NCBI GenBank assembly: GCA_963920575.1
Contig: OY986970.1
Location: 22,389,274-22,453,273, forward strand
Origin: Narthecium ossifragum
Lineage: Eukaryota > Streptophyta > Magnoliopsida > Dioscoreales > Nartheciaceae
Direction of reading: 5' to 3'
DNA length: 64,000 nucleotides
Positions 1 through 11,173 of this stretch are shown one piece after another. A program made the translations under genes and the position numbers. Numbering within the stretch: position 1 is the stretch's first letter; the number at the start of each line of letters is the position of its first letter. The notes under the pieces were generated by a model that saw nothing but the letters and a program-made list of their open reading frames with translations, was not told where the DNA came from and searched no databases.

Positions 1-126
1 TACCAAATTATCCCCGGGGTCACAACAATCAAAGGAGATCGCGAAGCAAGGCCAACCGAGCCAAACCAACCGAACCAGACCCTCGACCGACGCGGAAGAA
101 CTGGGTTGGAGGTACGGGTCCTCACA
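1..126 (-). mobile_element. R-family LTR, 5' terminal piece (cut by window edge)
   Basis: Read on the minus strand this piece begins TGTGAGGACC at 126 and runs off the left edge of the window. It aligns by eye with the start of the minus-strand R LTR at 58980-59113: both hold a tacCAAA...CCC block, a purine/CGATC-rich middle and the terminal GG(G/A)TYCTCACA. Only the outer ~126 bp is visible, so its length and target duplication cannot be judged. Confidence 0.6.
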
Positions 127-1296
127 CCCTTCCTCTCCTGTTCTTCTTTTCTTTTCGTTGTTCCCATGATCCCTTCCCCGTCAGAGAGCTTCGCTCGCCC
201 GAGAGAGAGGGAAGCAGCTCCGGCAAGCTTAGAGGTGTTCCTCGGTGAGTGCCTCCCCTCCTTCCTTCCTTCCTCTGTTTCCCACCGCCCGGCTCTTCTT
301 CTCCTCTTCCTTCCCGACGCGAGTGAGATGGTGAGAGAGGGAGCTCTGGTGATCTGGAGGCGACGGCGGCGAGGGCCCCTTCTTCTTCCTTCCTTTCCTC
401 TTCCCCGCGACGGCTCTTCTCTCCCTGCTTTTCCTTCTTCTCCGGCAACGACTGTGGGCAAGGGAGTGCCCGGCAGACTTCGGCGGCTTCCCCGACGGCT
501 TGGAGGCATCCCACGGTGAGGGAGGAGGTGGATTAGCAAGGTTGATTGCGGATTAACCAAGGATTAGCTTAGCAGAGGTAGGATTCTTGACCTAGGATCT
601 TGATTAAGTGTTAATATGTGTTTGAAATGAATTCTTTGATTTCTTCATGCTAATTGATGCTCCTAGGGTAGTTTAATTACAGTTTGGAGTGAATTAATTT
701 GGATTTTAATCGGATTTGAGCATGTTTTTCCCGGATATTATCGAAGTTCTGTTCTTCGATGAACAGTTGAGCTAAATCTTGATTTTTGAGCTGTTTGAAC
801 ATGATCTAAGTTATTATTCTACATGAAAGTTGTAGATTGATGAATTATCTTTCCACTGCAACTGGTTTAATGATTCTCTGATTTCTAGTAAATTAAATGG
901 TTTTTCTGTGCTGAAACAAGACAGTTAGCTTAATTACTGTAATTTAGTGCTTTTTAATTATTTTATTAAGTTGATTCTTGGTTGTGATGATCTTAATAAT
1001 TTTAGATAGAGATCTGCGATGTTTGGTTTCAATTCGAGTTATTTTTGAAGGGTTTATGCATCATTTACAGAATCTGGATTCTTTCCAAAATTATAGGTTT
1101 TGATATAATTTCGTTTATCCAATTGATCTGGTTTTTGGATATGTAATTTAGGTATGCCGTTTACTAGGCATATCAAGTTTCATATCAATCGGACGGCTAG
1201 ATTGAAAGATAATATTTTTCCGAAGTTTATTGTATAGTTAGTCTGATTTCAATAAATCGATTATTTTTAATGTCATTCTCGATATATGTTATTTTA

Positions 1297-1571
1297 GGCT
1301 AAATTATGTATTAGTACCCTGTAGTTTTGGTCAACTTTTTATATGGTCCCTGAACTTCAATTTCGTGACATTGAGTCCCTCGATTTTGTTTTTGGTTCTC
1401 ATGTGGGCCTCCACCCCAATTTCCGTCGTCTAACTAACGGCAAAAGGGGTCACGTGCGCCGCACGTGACCCCCATCCCAACCTCTTCTCCCACTTCCCTC
1501 AATCCCCTCTGGCTCCGGCGAGTTCACGCACACGTCGAACTTCACCGAAACGTTCCTGTCCAGCTCGATCC
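1297..1571 (+). repeat. Pack-MULE left terminal inverted repeat
   Basis: Inverted match to 2469-2743. It contains the near-palindrome CACGTGCGCCGCACGTG at about 1452-1468. Its inner ~70 bp (about 1500-1571) is the reverse complement of the polyphenol oxidase KFDV region, so captured coding sequence is part of the TIR. The match stops just after GATCCC, where the two sides diverge. Confidence 0.85.
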
Positions 1572-1572
1572 C

Positions 1573-1800
1573 TGGTAGGAATAGATCGAAGACCCCATTG
1601 AAGAAGGGGAGGTTGTGGGGATCGGCGCCGCGGACGAGCGGTGGGAAGTCGATGAGCTCGACGCCGGTCACATCGACAATGCTAGCCCCTCGGAGGGTAG
1701 CAACGGCGTGGGCCGCGCCCGCGCCAGCGATGAGGACGTGGGAGGCATTGTGGAGGAGGTTAAGACGTCGGAGGCGGTTAAAGACAGCGGAGGAGGCGCT
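1573..1800 (-). pseudogene. Captured SAM-dependent methyltransferase fragment
   Basis: Read on the minus strand, one open frame of roughly 75 codons reads ...VLIAGAGAAHAVATLR..., then VTGVELIDFPPLVRGADPHN, then LPFFNGVFDLFLP. The GAGAAH segment matches the glycine-rich SAM-binding motif I of class I methyltransferases. The GVELIDFPPL and ADPHNLPFF segments match the motif II/III region of a plant family of small putative methyltransferases. The N-terminus and the C-terminal half are absent. It ends exactly at the start of the Pack-MULE TIR, so it is a captured internal exon, not a gene. Family placement is from recalled motif patterns; the precise subfamily is unknown. Confidence 0.65.
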
Positions 1801-1802
1801 GC

Positions 1803-2527
1803 CGCCTCCTCCGCTGATCGATCTCGACTACAATAATGGCACTGATGATTCTACTGATCATGCCAGCAACCAGGTCGACCAGAACCTCAAGATCATGTAT
1901 CGCCAAGTGATATCCAACGGGAAGACGGCGGAGCTTTTCATGGGCGCCACCTACCACTCTGGTGACCAGCCGGAGCCGAGCGCTGGGTCCTTGGAGTTGG
2001 TACCACACAAACCTGTGCACATGTGGACCGGCGACCCCACCCAGCCAAACCAGGAAGACATGGGCAACTTCTACTCAGCCGACCGTGACCCGGTCTTCTT
2101 CGCCCACCACTCCAATATCGATCGAATGTGGTATGTATGGAAGAAGCTGGGAGGAAAGCATAGGGACTTCGCCGACGCCGATTGGCTCGACACCTCCTTC
2201 CTCTTCTATGACGAGGACGCTCGCTTGGTGAGATTGAAGATTAGGGACTGCCTCGACAACGAGAAGCTGCGTTACACTTACCAGACGTGGAGATCCCGTG
2301 GCTGAACTCTCCACCGACTCCGTCGAAGAGGCCCCCGTCGAAGCCCGCCGCCGAGGTTACATTCCCGCTGACGCTGAAGAAGACGGCGAGCTGCACGATG
2401 AAGAGGCCGAAGCCGGGGCGGAGTGAGAAGGAAAAGGCGGCGGAGGAGGAAGTGCTGGTGATCGAAGGGATCGAGCTGGACAGGAACGTTCCGGTGAAGT
2501 TCGACGTGTGCGTGAACTCACCGGAGC
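1803..2527 (+). pseudogene. Captured polyphenol oxidase (tyrosinase) fragment
   Basis: It encodes the CuB half of a plant polyphenol oxidase, the plastid copper enzyme that oxidises phenols to quinones. Visible are PLIDLDYNNGTDD, MYRQVISN, the GDPTQPNQEDMGNFYSADRD block, the copper-B pair HHSNIDRMW (His codons 2105-2110), the DWL domain (ADADWLDTSFLFYDE) and RDCLDNEKL. The frame breaks at about 2284: one G is missing in what should read as a codon pair for QD before VEIPW. The next frame then carries EIPWLNSPPTP, a Lys-rich linker and EGIELDRNVPVKFDVCVN of the KFDV domain before running into the TIR. The transit peptide, CuA site and most of the KFDV domain are missing. With the frameshift and truncation no active enzyme can be made. 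Confidence 0.85.
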
Positions 2528-2743
2528 CAGAGGGGATTGAGGGAAGTGGGAGAAGAGGTTGGGATGGGGGTCACGTGCGGCGCACGTGACCCCTTTTGCC
2601 GTTAGTTAGACGACGGAAATTGGGGTGGAGGCCCACATGAGAACCAAAAACAAAATCGAGGGACTCAATGTCACGAAATTGAAGTTCAGGGACCATATAA
2701 AAAGTTGACCAAAACTACAGGGTACTAATACATAATTTAGCCT
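2469..2743 (-). repeat. Pack-MULE right terminal inverted repeat
   Basis: Inverted partner of 1297-1571, ending ...CATAATTTAGCC directly before the second TGTTATTTTA. Its inner part is sense-strand polyphenol oxidase sequence (KFDVCVN), continuous with the captured PPO fragment upstream. This suggests the PPO side is the original capture and the left copy is a secondary inverted duplication. Confidence 0.85.
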
Positions 2744-4487
2744 GTTATTTTATCTATGCGGGCCCATGTGTAGCTTGTGGTTGAATCAGGGGAATCACGA
2801 CTCCCCTGGGGTGTGTAGAATAAATGGGCCTTAAGTACAACCTCAGATTTGAATAAAATATTATTAAAATTGATGCTTTTGTTATTTAATTGTTTAGCTG
2901 GGGTTGTATCCCGCTATAGGTCTGAGTGCCTATTTATGCGCTTATTCCATACTAATTCTATGTCTACCCTTGGCGAGCTATGTGTTGTGCCTGGTCCTAT
3001 GTAATACTTAACATATTGTTGCATGTCTAAATCCTTATCTGCGCGTGTGATCATACATGAATTGTTTGGACTCGATGCTTTCCTAGGCTAGGCGTGGGCG
3101 ATGGGTCAATAGCAGATACGGGGCTTCAGGCAGCTCAGTTCTAGCCTTAGGACCGAGGCTGGGTAGCAAGCTCTAGGATTTAATCTGTTATAAAAATATG
3201 ATGATTTGAGGTTACTGTCTAGTAGGCTGCAATTGCTTTGATCGAGGTGTAGAGGTTGTTCTAGGTTTCAGTGTCACCCTGGGTTCTACCGCTGTTGTTT
3301 CAGCACCGGCGCTTGGTATGAGAGGGACGACTATTGACAGTACCAGATGTCATCATCGTGCGTGTCCTGGGGTAGACGGTGTACGTGACGTGGGATTCCC
3401 CTAGAGATGAGTTGGAACCTTGAACTTTACTGTTCCCTTCCTTGTGAGTGTCGTAGCATGGAATCCTGCACAGCTTATCACTCACTTTTACCCGGGCTAC
3501 GTTTTGCAGGTGCAGGCATCGGTTCTTCTTTTGTAGCACTCGTAGGACAATCACATGGTGGTGAGTCGGCTTCTGGAGGCGCTTGAGGACTTGGGGTCCA
3601 GTCACTTCTTTTTGGGTTGGTAATGTATAATTTCTTTATGCAAGGAATTTGAGATAGTTATATATGATATTTTGAGGTTTAGTCTAGTATCATAATTTTG
3701 AATTATATTAGAAATTTTACTTTGACCTCAGATCAAATGTTAATTTAGCTATCTTATTTTATTATAAACGCGCCTTTGATGGATTGAATAGATTAGGAAC
3801 CCTCACACCTCGAACAGGATGGGTTTTCTGGGTCGGGGTGTGACACTTTCCTTCAAAAAACTAAGAATTTCACGAGGTGCGGTGTTGTTGGTCATGTCGA
3901 GCACAAAGTTTTCTCCATTGGTTTTAACCTACACGGGTACTCATGGCCATCAATATATTCTGCTGATTGGTGTAGCTCGCAACTCAAATAGGTATTCACA
4001 TTTTTTAGTTCCAGTATTTTTTTAAGGATTACCCATCAATCAGATTTGGTGGCGATTTGTATTTTTCTCCTCTTTCACATGTATGATGGCACTTTGGCAG
4101 CTTACCATCTTTTAATTTAATAGAATTTTTAATAACCACCACAATACCATTCTCGAGACCAACTATCTTCGTCGAATTTATGATATATTCTCTACTTTCA
4201 AATATTAATATAAAAAATTATAACGAAGATGTATAAGTGCAATATTATGCAGTCTTAACATAAAACAATGATAATAGCTAACCTGATATGTGGTAAATTT
4301 GGTTGTATAATCGCGACTGTTAATGGAGATGCTCTCCCCACTAAGAACATCATTCTCAAGTGAACAACTATTTGAAAATGAACTGAAGTAGTCATCCATA
4401 ATGTTCTTTTATGAATTACGAAAAGTGATGGCTAAAAAGAGAACTCTTATTTAGGAAGAGAGAAGGAGAGGCTGAGAGGGAGAGAGC

Positions 4488-4506
4488 GGGGGGGGGGGGG
4501 GGGGGG
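4488..4506 (+). repeat. Homopolymer run of 19 G
   Basis: An uninterrupted run of nineteen guanines next to GA-rich sequence. The length is likely unreliable in the assembly. It could in principle adopt a G-quadruplex. Confidence 0.9.
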
Positions 4507-4646
4507 TGTGACTGAAAATGAAGTGTCAGAGGAGGATTTATTTCCTTTCGTTTTCATTCATCAAACTTCATACCTCCCCAAGCCTATGTATAGGCATGCG
4601 AGGATAGTACAAAACAAATTCTTAACTCATTGATAAATGTGGAGAT

Positions 4647-4727
4647 GCTCATCTTCCCGGTAAGCATGCATATGCTTATCTTCTCGGTAAGCATGCATAT
4701 GCTTATCTTCTCGGTAAGCGTGCATAT
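4647..4727 (+). repeat. 27-bp tandem repeat, three copies
   Basis: Three head-to-tail units of GCTTATCTTCTCGGTAAGC followed by RTGCATAT; unit 1 has CTCATCTTCCC. Each unit holds the near-palindrome ATGCATAT. The units leave one frame open, giving a short repetitive ORF on the minus strand that has no other support. Confidence 0.85.
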
Positions 4728-5748
4728 CCATATCTTCCAAATCTTATAGAAGAATTCATGTGGTGGCCATCCACATATCACAACAATTTGAAATTTTTAC
4801 AATTAAAAGTTTTGAAATTTTTACGATTTGAAATTTGAAATTTGAAATCGAGGTCAAGGCACTACACGAAGTCATTGATCTTGGAGCCAAACAACCTCGA
4901 GGTTGAAATACCTTATTCCAGAGCTATGCAATCTCGAGGTCGAGACGCCTTAAAAGTGAAACCATCATAAGATCGAACCAAACCTGATACCTAGATCACA
5001 TTCCCACGATCAACCTAACCATTTTCAAAAGCTGAAGCGTGGGGAGCAGAGCCAAAGTTATTCTGAGTGGGTTACGTGTCAAGATTTCAGTAAGATCCAA
5101 CCCACGATAAAGACTACGAAGGGTCGTGGGTCATGGGTGAGGGCTAGCGACTAGTCACATGGAGGTGGAAACTGGGAGTATTAAAACCTTCAAGTCAGAA
5201 GAATAAAGGGCCCCCGACTCAAATCAGACTCTTTTCTACTACTATCTTTGCTACTCTAACTACTGTAATCTAGCCTTAGCTTGTACTCGTAGGAACTTTA
5301 ATCGGAGCTGTAATTCTGCAATTGATGTTTCAATGGAAGAAAGTATTTAATTAATTACTTTATTTTTCTTGCTTTCTTTATCTCTAGGGGTAGCACAATC
5401 ACTTTGGGAGTAGTATAATTATTCTTAGAAGTAGAGCAGTTACTTCTAGGCGTAGCATAAACTCTATGAGTAGAGTAATCATCCTTAGGAGTAGCATAGT
5501 TAGTCCAGGAGCAATATAATAATTAGAAAATTACAAAAATCCACCAACATTTAGACCTAAGCATTTCTCTAAAAATCATTTTAATTGATGCACGACGGAA
5601 TCCACACACCCTTCTGATAACCCTACGCTATGGTTGGCACACCTCACGTGCTTGGCGACCACGTATCCATTTCGGGTACAATTTTTTAGCAACACTATTG
5701 TTGGTTATGACGTGGCATATGACTCATATGTCACGTCATGAAACCTTA

Positions 5749-8147
5749 TGTGAGAACCTGTCCCTCTACTCCTGGGTCGACCGGCTAGGTTGGACTCGTG
5801 GCTCGTTTGATTGTTTCGCGTCGAGCGCGCGATCCGGTGGATTGTATTGTTTCTTGGACCACAAGGGCAATTTGGTAAATTACACCTTGTCGGTTTGTTC
5901 CACACCTGCGTGTGCACACACTGACCGTGTTTGTGTTAGTGTTTGATTAGAATGGTTAGGTGGACCCGGGATCGGAAGATCCAAGCTTGGGCTTGTGTTT
6001 TAGCCCAAGTTTGTGTTTTTGGGCAAGAAGATCGATCTTCCTTGATTGAGATGGATCTTTCTTGCTAAAGAGATCGATCTTCCTTGAGAAGAAGATCGAT
6101 CTTCCTGTGGCAGAAAGTCTTGGCGGTGAATTTTGAGAGGACGGCCGCCGTTGGCCGTTGCTCTCCACTGTCAGAGGGAGAGAGGACTTTCTCTCCTCTC
6201 CTCTCCCTTTTCCTCTTCTTCTCCCCCTTCCCCGGCTTTTCCTCTTCCCTTTCTTCCTCTTCTCCTTCTCCTTCTTCTTCCTTCTTCCTTCTTCCCGTGG
6301 CTCTGCTTCCCCTGTTTTTCGGCAGCCTCTTCTTCCTCTCCGTTCTCCCTCCTCCGGCCACTGTTTTGGGCGTTTGAAGGCTCGTTGGATCCGGGGCGGC
6401 GTGAGGAAGATCCCTGGTGTGGTTTGAAGCTGGGTTGGTGACTGGTTAGTGGGGAATGAGCCGAGGTTTAGCGTTTCCGATAGGTTTCTACCTACTTGAG
6501 TTAGTTTAGGGGTTTTCTCTTGATCTAGCCATTAGATCTTACTGTTCTTGGTATTTTTGGATGTCTCTTGCTTAATGTAATTTCTGTTATAAGTTTCATA
6601 AGCTTTGGTTCAGATTTTAGTAGGATTTAAGCATGTTTAATCTCAGAATTTCCGGTTTCTGCGTTTCTTGAAGAACAGCCGGTTTATGGCGTTTTTTCCG
6701 ATCGTTACGTGCATGATATTGGGTTATGATGAACAAAAGAGTTGTAGATCTTTGAATTTACTCTTAAACCCAACTGGTTTCATAATTGTCTGATTTTCCT
6801 ACGATCTGTTATGAATTTCTTACGGGTGGGCTGCGTTGTAGCAAGTAAAGGTAAGTTAGTGAGATTAGCGGTTTTGATTAATGTTTTCCCGGTAATCGAG
6901 CCATTGGATGTGTCCCAATTTTGGATATATTGATCCCAACATGTTTATCTACTGATGTCTAAGTTGGATCTCGAATCCGACATCGTTTGCATGTTGGATC
7001 GACGGGGTCAATTAGCATATATGTAGAGGATTTTGGTGATTTAATTAATATTATATGTTCAGAACATATAATATTATATTTTACTGTTCACCAGAGTGTT
7101 TGGGGTTACTTCTCATTGCAGGAGTCCGTGGTTGATGGTCGCGGTACCGTCGTAATACCAGGACCCGTTGCGGATTGGCTAGCAGCGGTTGGTAGTACCG
7201 CTACAGCGATCCTGTTGGACTTGTTTGTTGTCTTTAACATATTGTTGCATGCTTACCTCTTATTTGTGTATGTTCATCGCATGCATCTCTGTTGTGCATT
7301 AGTTGCATGGTTAGGGCGTGGGCGATCTGTGGGTCACCGTCCCGAGGCTGGAAGCTCGGATTTAGCCCTAGGACCGGGGTTGGGTAGTTTGGACCCGGTT
7401 CGAATTATAGTGTCTAGTTAAACTTGATGATGGGCTTAGATGACTGGCACACCTGTTGGTTGATGATTGTAGAGGTCATGTCGGCCAAGAGTCGGATGCT
7501 GAGGTGTAGCCGGTGTCCCACTGTGTTGACTCTTGAGTAGAGGGGTTGCCTACTCAGCGGTGTCATTTCCCGCCTGCAGTGCCTTTCCCTGCTTGTGAGC
7601 CAGCAGTGTTAGTCCTGCTTACTGAGTGAGACCTGACATGTGACCAGTTCTTCTGGAAGACCATGATCGTGGGCCTCAGGGACACACGGTGGGGTTATGG
7701 ACCTCTGTATACATCTAGATCTTACTTGAGGGCGACACTATTGCGTTTTCCTCTTCCTTCTGTGTGTCGTAGTGTAGAACCCTACTGAGCTTTATGCTCA
7801 CTCCTACCGGGCAGGTGTTTGGTGGCGCGGCGACGCCAGGCGGAGTTTGAGACGTGCCGATCTTTTACAGCTTTAAACCTATGTTAGTTAGTCTCATACG
7901 GGAGAGTTTAAATATTGTATTTGAATTTTCCCCTCTCCGAGAATATGTATATTAAATTCACTTGGGATTTTTAATCTTGGGTTCAATGTTTGTTCAATTA
8001 TGTCTTCTAAATTGAGGCTGTTTGTGATGAATTGTTAGGGAGACCAATAGGTTAGAGGGAACCCTCGCCAATTTTTTTTCCATGTTTCGTTAGGTTCCGG
8101 TTCGCATTACCCGGCCCGGTTGGGCTTTCGCAGGTCGGGGCGCGACA
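5749..8147 (+). mobile_element. R-family solo LTR, plus strand
   Basis: It starts TGTGAGAACC and ends GGTCGGGGCGCGACA (TG...CA), 2,399 bp. It is flanked by CCTTA and CCTTC, a 5-bp target duplication with one mismatch. Neither a primer-binding site nor internal coding sequence follows the 3' end, so it is a solo LTR left by LTR-LTR recombination. It holds GATCGATC motif pairs (6027-6110) and a CT-rich GC-rich leader near 6180-6360, probably transcribed U3/R sequence. The sequence just outside it resembles the 11.2-11.8 kb tandem repeat. Confidence 0.75.
6027..6110 (+). repeat. GATCGATC palindrome array in R LTR (short)
   Basis: Core motifs AGATCGATCTTCC recur three times, with one degenerate ATGGATCTTTC, spaced 25-45 bp apart. 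Each core is a near-perfect palindrome. This is the shortest member of the array class described in the findings. Confidence 0.75.
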
Positions 8148-8686
8148 CCTTCCCTTATATATGAACTAGTGGGCTCCCGGTGCCAGTAATTTACCACTCC
8201 TTTTCTCTTTCTATCTTTATATATTTCTCTCGGGCCACTAATTGTCGCCCACACCAACTACCTGAAGGTCTAAGAGGGGGATTGATCTTAGGGCTTATAC
8301 AATAAAATCAATTATGTAAATCTAAAGAGGAGGAGTCTAACTAAATCTTATGCTTGCAAATGATAAGAGTATAAAATAGACAAGTAACTGAAGAATAAGA
8401 TATGAGAGTTAGAGAGATTGCACCAGGTTTTATAGTGGTTCGGCCAACCTTGCCTACATCCACTTTAGCCAAGGGTCCTCATTTGGGCTCCACTACTTGT
8501 AAATCTTTACAAACTTTTCACCAAACATCCGAGTGCTTGGCAACCTATCCACCAAGCTTACTAGTGCTTGGCAACCTTACAATCGCTCTAAGCAACAGTT
8601 GGATATCTCTCAAGGTCTATTTCACACTTGAAGTAGTTATACAAAGGCTAAAGCCCTCAAGAAGAAGACTAGAACTTATTACAATG

Positions 8687-10581
8687 TGTCGCACCGCCGA
8701 CCAACTGCCTGGTAGGGCCAACCGAAGAGGAGCTAGCATCTACAACTGCAAAGCGCTGCCCGGGTAGGAGTGAGCAACTAAGCTCAGCAGGGAAACTAGA
8801 CTACGACACACAGAAGGAAGAGGGAAACGCAACAGTGTCGCCCTTAAGTAAGACCTGGATGTATGCAGAGGTTCCATAACCCCACCGTGTGTCCCTCAGT
8901 AAGCAGGAAACAACACTACTGGCTAACAAGCAGGGAAACGGCACTGCAGGCGGGAAATGGCACCGCTGAGTAGGCAACCCCTCTACTCAAAAGTCAACAC
9001 AGTGGGACACCGGCTACACCTCAGCATCCGACTCGAGGCCAACACGACCTCTACAATCATCAAGCAACAGGTGTACCAGTCGTCTAGGCCTATCATCAAA
9101 TTTGACTGTAAGCCACAATTCAAACCGGGTAAAAACTACCCAACCCTGGTCCTAGGGCTAAATCCGAGCTTTCAGCATCGGGACGGCAACCCACAGATCG
9201 CCCACACCCTAATCATCCAACTAATGTACAACGGAGATGCATGCGATGAACATACGCATATAACCAGTTAAACATGCAGCAGGATATGATGATAACATAA
9301 CAAGGTCTAGGCTCGGCACTCAGTCGGCCCAGGGTGGTGACATGTATTTAAGGTTTGGAACTGCTGTAGTTGTACACCACAAACTGCCAGCCAGTTCACC
9401 AGCAACCTGCATCGGGAAGCAGCCCTGCAAACAACAGAGACAAACCACGCAGGTAAAAGCCCTCAGCGCACGCCGGCATGCAAGGCTATGGAAAGCAGTA
9501 GGGCTACTCGCCCACTTATTCTAAACATCTCAGGAGTCATCACTCTCCTGATTCACCACTGCCCCTAATATGGGGCTAGCATGCTTAATAGTATGTACAA
9601 GATATAAAGCTATATAAAAAATTGTACATACAAAGCCCCACGGGCAAACCCATTGAAAAAGGCCCTCAGCCACTAAGAGATCGATCTCTCTCCCAGAGAA
9701 GATCGATCTTCTTAGTGCTTGGAGAAAACTCGTCTCTGTCAACTTGAAGAGATCGATCTTCTCCACCAGAAGGATCGATCTTCTTCATGACACAGATCCC
9801 GCCATACCAGCCAAGCATGGATCGATCTTCTCTAACAGAAGGATCGATCCCGCTCGGGCTGGGCATGATGCCCCACAAAAGATCAATCTTTCCTCAAGAG
9901 AGATCGATCCGAATGGGCCCATCGGCGAACCGCCGGCGATAAATACCGCCGGAAAACTCCACCAAATCCCACCAAACTCTGGGATCTTGTAGTACGAAGG
10001 ACCACGAGTCCAAAACCGAAGATTTCATTGAAAACAAACTTGTATTTTAACAGATCTAAGCAAAACAAACTTCAATTAAACTCAATCTCACAAATCCGAA
10101 AAAACAAATATGTAGGAATCCCTACCTTGCCTAGAGCAGCTTCAATCCCAGCTGCAAGGCCTTAGATCGTCCAAAATCTCTTCAAAATCTGGCAGCTCTG
10201 AGCTCAAGAACGCGGATTTCAAAAGGGATTCAAGGAAGAGGGTTATGTCCATTTTATAGACAAACGAACTGACCTATGAATTATCGATCTTTCCTTAGAT
10301 CCTTCAGGACGATCGCGCCTTGACTTTCTGGCATTAAAAGATCAATCTTGTAGCAAGGAAAGATTGATCCCTTAGGTGCAGAAAGCTAGACTTGGGCTAA
10401 AACTCAAGCCCAAGCCCGGATCTTTCGATCCCTGGTCCACCTAACCTTTCTAATCAAACGCTAACACAAACATGGTCAGTGTGGGCACACGCGGGTGTGA
10501 AACGAACCAATAAGGCGAAATTTACCAGATTGCCCTTGCGATCTACAATGAGCGACAGGGGTAAAGGGGCAGGTCCTCACA
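8687..10581 (-). mobile_element. R-family solo LTR, minus strand, perfect TSD CAATG
   Basis: The plus-strand ends are TGTCGCACC...GGTCCTCACA, the reverse complement of the R LTR termini. A perfect 5-bp duplication CAATG flanks it (8682-8686, 10582-10586). At 1,895 bp it is shorter than its relatives; the region near its 3' end lacks several hundred bases present in 5749-8147. Its body matches that LTR in reverse, for example the CTCACTCCTACC block near the 3' end. Confidence 0.82.
9676..9910 (+). repeat. Array of four GATCGATC palindrome pairs, ~70-bp period
   Basis: Units start at about 9676, 9747, 9817 and 9877. Each unit holds two near-palindromic cores (for example AGAGATCGATCTTCT, then AGAAGGATCGATCTTCTT) separated by 4-6 bases. 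Unrelated spacers of ~30-35 bp lie between units. The cores in a unit can pair with each other or fold on themselves. Confidence 0.8.
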
Positions 10582-10725
10582 CAATGTTTACAAATAATCC
10601 CCTTAGTCTTGCTCCAAGTTTGCTGCTTCTTCCTATTTATACTTGAGCTCCAAAGCTCTCCAAATAGCCTTCCAACAGCTATTTTATGCATCTGCAATGG
10701 CTCTTTAACGGCTAGTTTCCTGACT

Positions 10726-11053
10726 GGCGGTAGACCGTCGCATCGTCTGCCACATCGTCCGTCTCGTTCTTCTTGAGCCGCGGTCGATCCACGCATCGAC
10801 CTTCAAACTTCACGGTCGACTGTCGCATCGACCATCACATTGTCCGTGAGCCTTTGTTGTGAAAACCGCTTCTCAGAGTCGATGGCTCGTTCGACCGTAG
10901 CTTCAACACATAAGGTCACATAGGCCACGGTCGACCAGTCCATCGACCGTCACATCAACTGTCGGCCTATAACCCATAAAAGACCTCTATGGTTGATCCG
11001 TGCATCAACCGCCGGACTCCGCGATCGATCCGTGCATCAACCGCATCGACCAC
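10726..11053 (+). repeat. Array of GGTCGAYC/CATCGACC paired motifs in the copia-like LTR
   Basis: About seven units of the form CGGTCGAYC-N4/5-CATCGACCG occur at about 10726, 10779, 10812, 10878, 10927, 10990 and 11021. Each is an inverted repeat with a 4-6 nt loop, spaced 30-65 bp apart with unrelated spacers. Some units carry transitions such as GGTTGATC/CATCAACC, where both arms changed together. Confidence 0.75.
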
Positions 11054-11173
11054 GAGTACAAAATCATATAAATATTGAACTTAATGATTTCCAAATTAAG
11101 GGATATAAATATTAAACCAATGTTTTATCATTAAACATATGTTGACATCATCAAAACAATATTTGGACTAACA

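Larger units (their letters stand above)
1297..2743. mobile_element. Pack-MULE-like transposon carrying PPO and methyltransferase fragments
   Basis: It is bounded by a perfect 10-bp direct repeat, TGTTATTTTA (1287-1296 and 2744-2753). It has long terminal inverted repeats of about 275 bp starting GGCTAAATTATG. The 9-11 bp duplication and long TIRs are typical of Mutator-like elements. No transposase is encoded. The interior holds two unrelated gene fragments in opposite orientation: a methyltransferase piece (minus) and a polyphenol oxidase piece (plus). This is the classic structure of a gene-capturing Pack-MULE. It inserted into an R-family LTR. The two TIRs differ at only a few positions by eye, so insertion looks fairly recent. 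Confidence 0.88.
127..3845 (+). mobile_element. R-family LTR, plus strand, 5'-truncated, interrupted by a Pack-MULE
   Basis: It ends in GGGTCGGGGTGTGACA, the 3' terminus shared by the other R LTRs in the window. Its left part is the CT-rich stretch with a CCGTCAGAGAG motif that lies several hundred bases inside the intact R LTR at 5749-8147, so the true LTR start is missing. Without the Pack-MULE (1297-2743) and one 10-bp target copy it is about 2.26 kb, against about 2.35-2.4 kb for complete relatives. Short ORFs in the CT-rich part have no coding support. Confidence 0.55.
3846..5748. other. Intergenic repeat-rich stretch, no gene seen
   Basis: It contains AT-rich DNA with only short chance ORFs, a 19-base G run (4488-4506), a 27-bp tandem repeat (4647-4727), and from about 4850 to 5560 a sequence with the look of an old LTR. 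That part has repeated TCGAGGT(T/C)GA motifs, a GGGCCCCCGAC stretch, and degenerate repeats of a GAGTAG/TAGCAYAATYA motif at 5385-5530. No terminal repeats or target duplications could be defined. Confidence 0.5.
8262..11173 (-). mobile_element. Copia/Sirevirus-like LTR, interrupted by an R solo LTR
   Basis: Read on the minus strand, a polypurine tract GGAGCTGAAGGGGGTAG (11174-11190) precedes TGTTAGTCCAAATATTG, then TTTGATGATGTCAACATATG. This start is typical of Sirevirus-class Ty1/copia LTRs. The other end lies near the CTAAGAGGGGGATTGATC block at about 8262; the exact terminus is uncertain. The segment TTTATAGTGGTTCGGCCAAC at about 8429 is also typical of these LTRs. The R solo LTR 8687-10581 splits it. 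No pol sequence adjoins. Confidence 0.55.

Noticed and set aside
1598..2305. A 235-aa protein starting upstream of the PPO fragment
   Set aside because: The first ~70 codons are antisense to the methyltransferase fragment; only the part after about 1803 is PPO.
6084..6441. Ser/Leu/Phe-rich ORFs in R LTR leaders
   Set aside because: They arise from the CT-rich leader that all R LTRs carry, in different frames in each copy.
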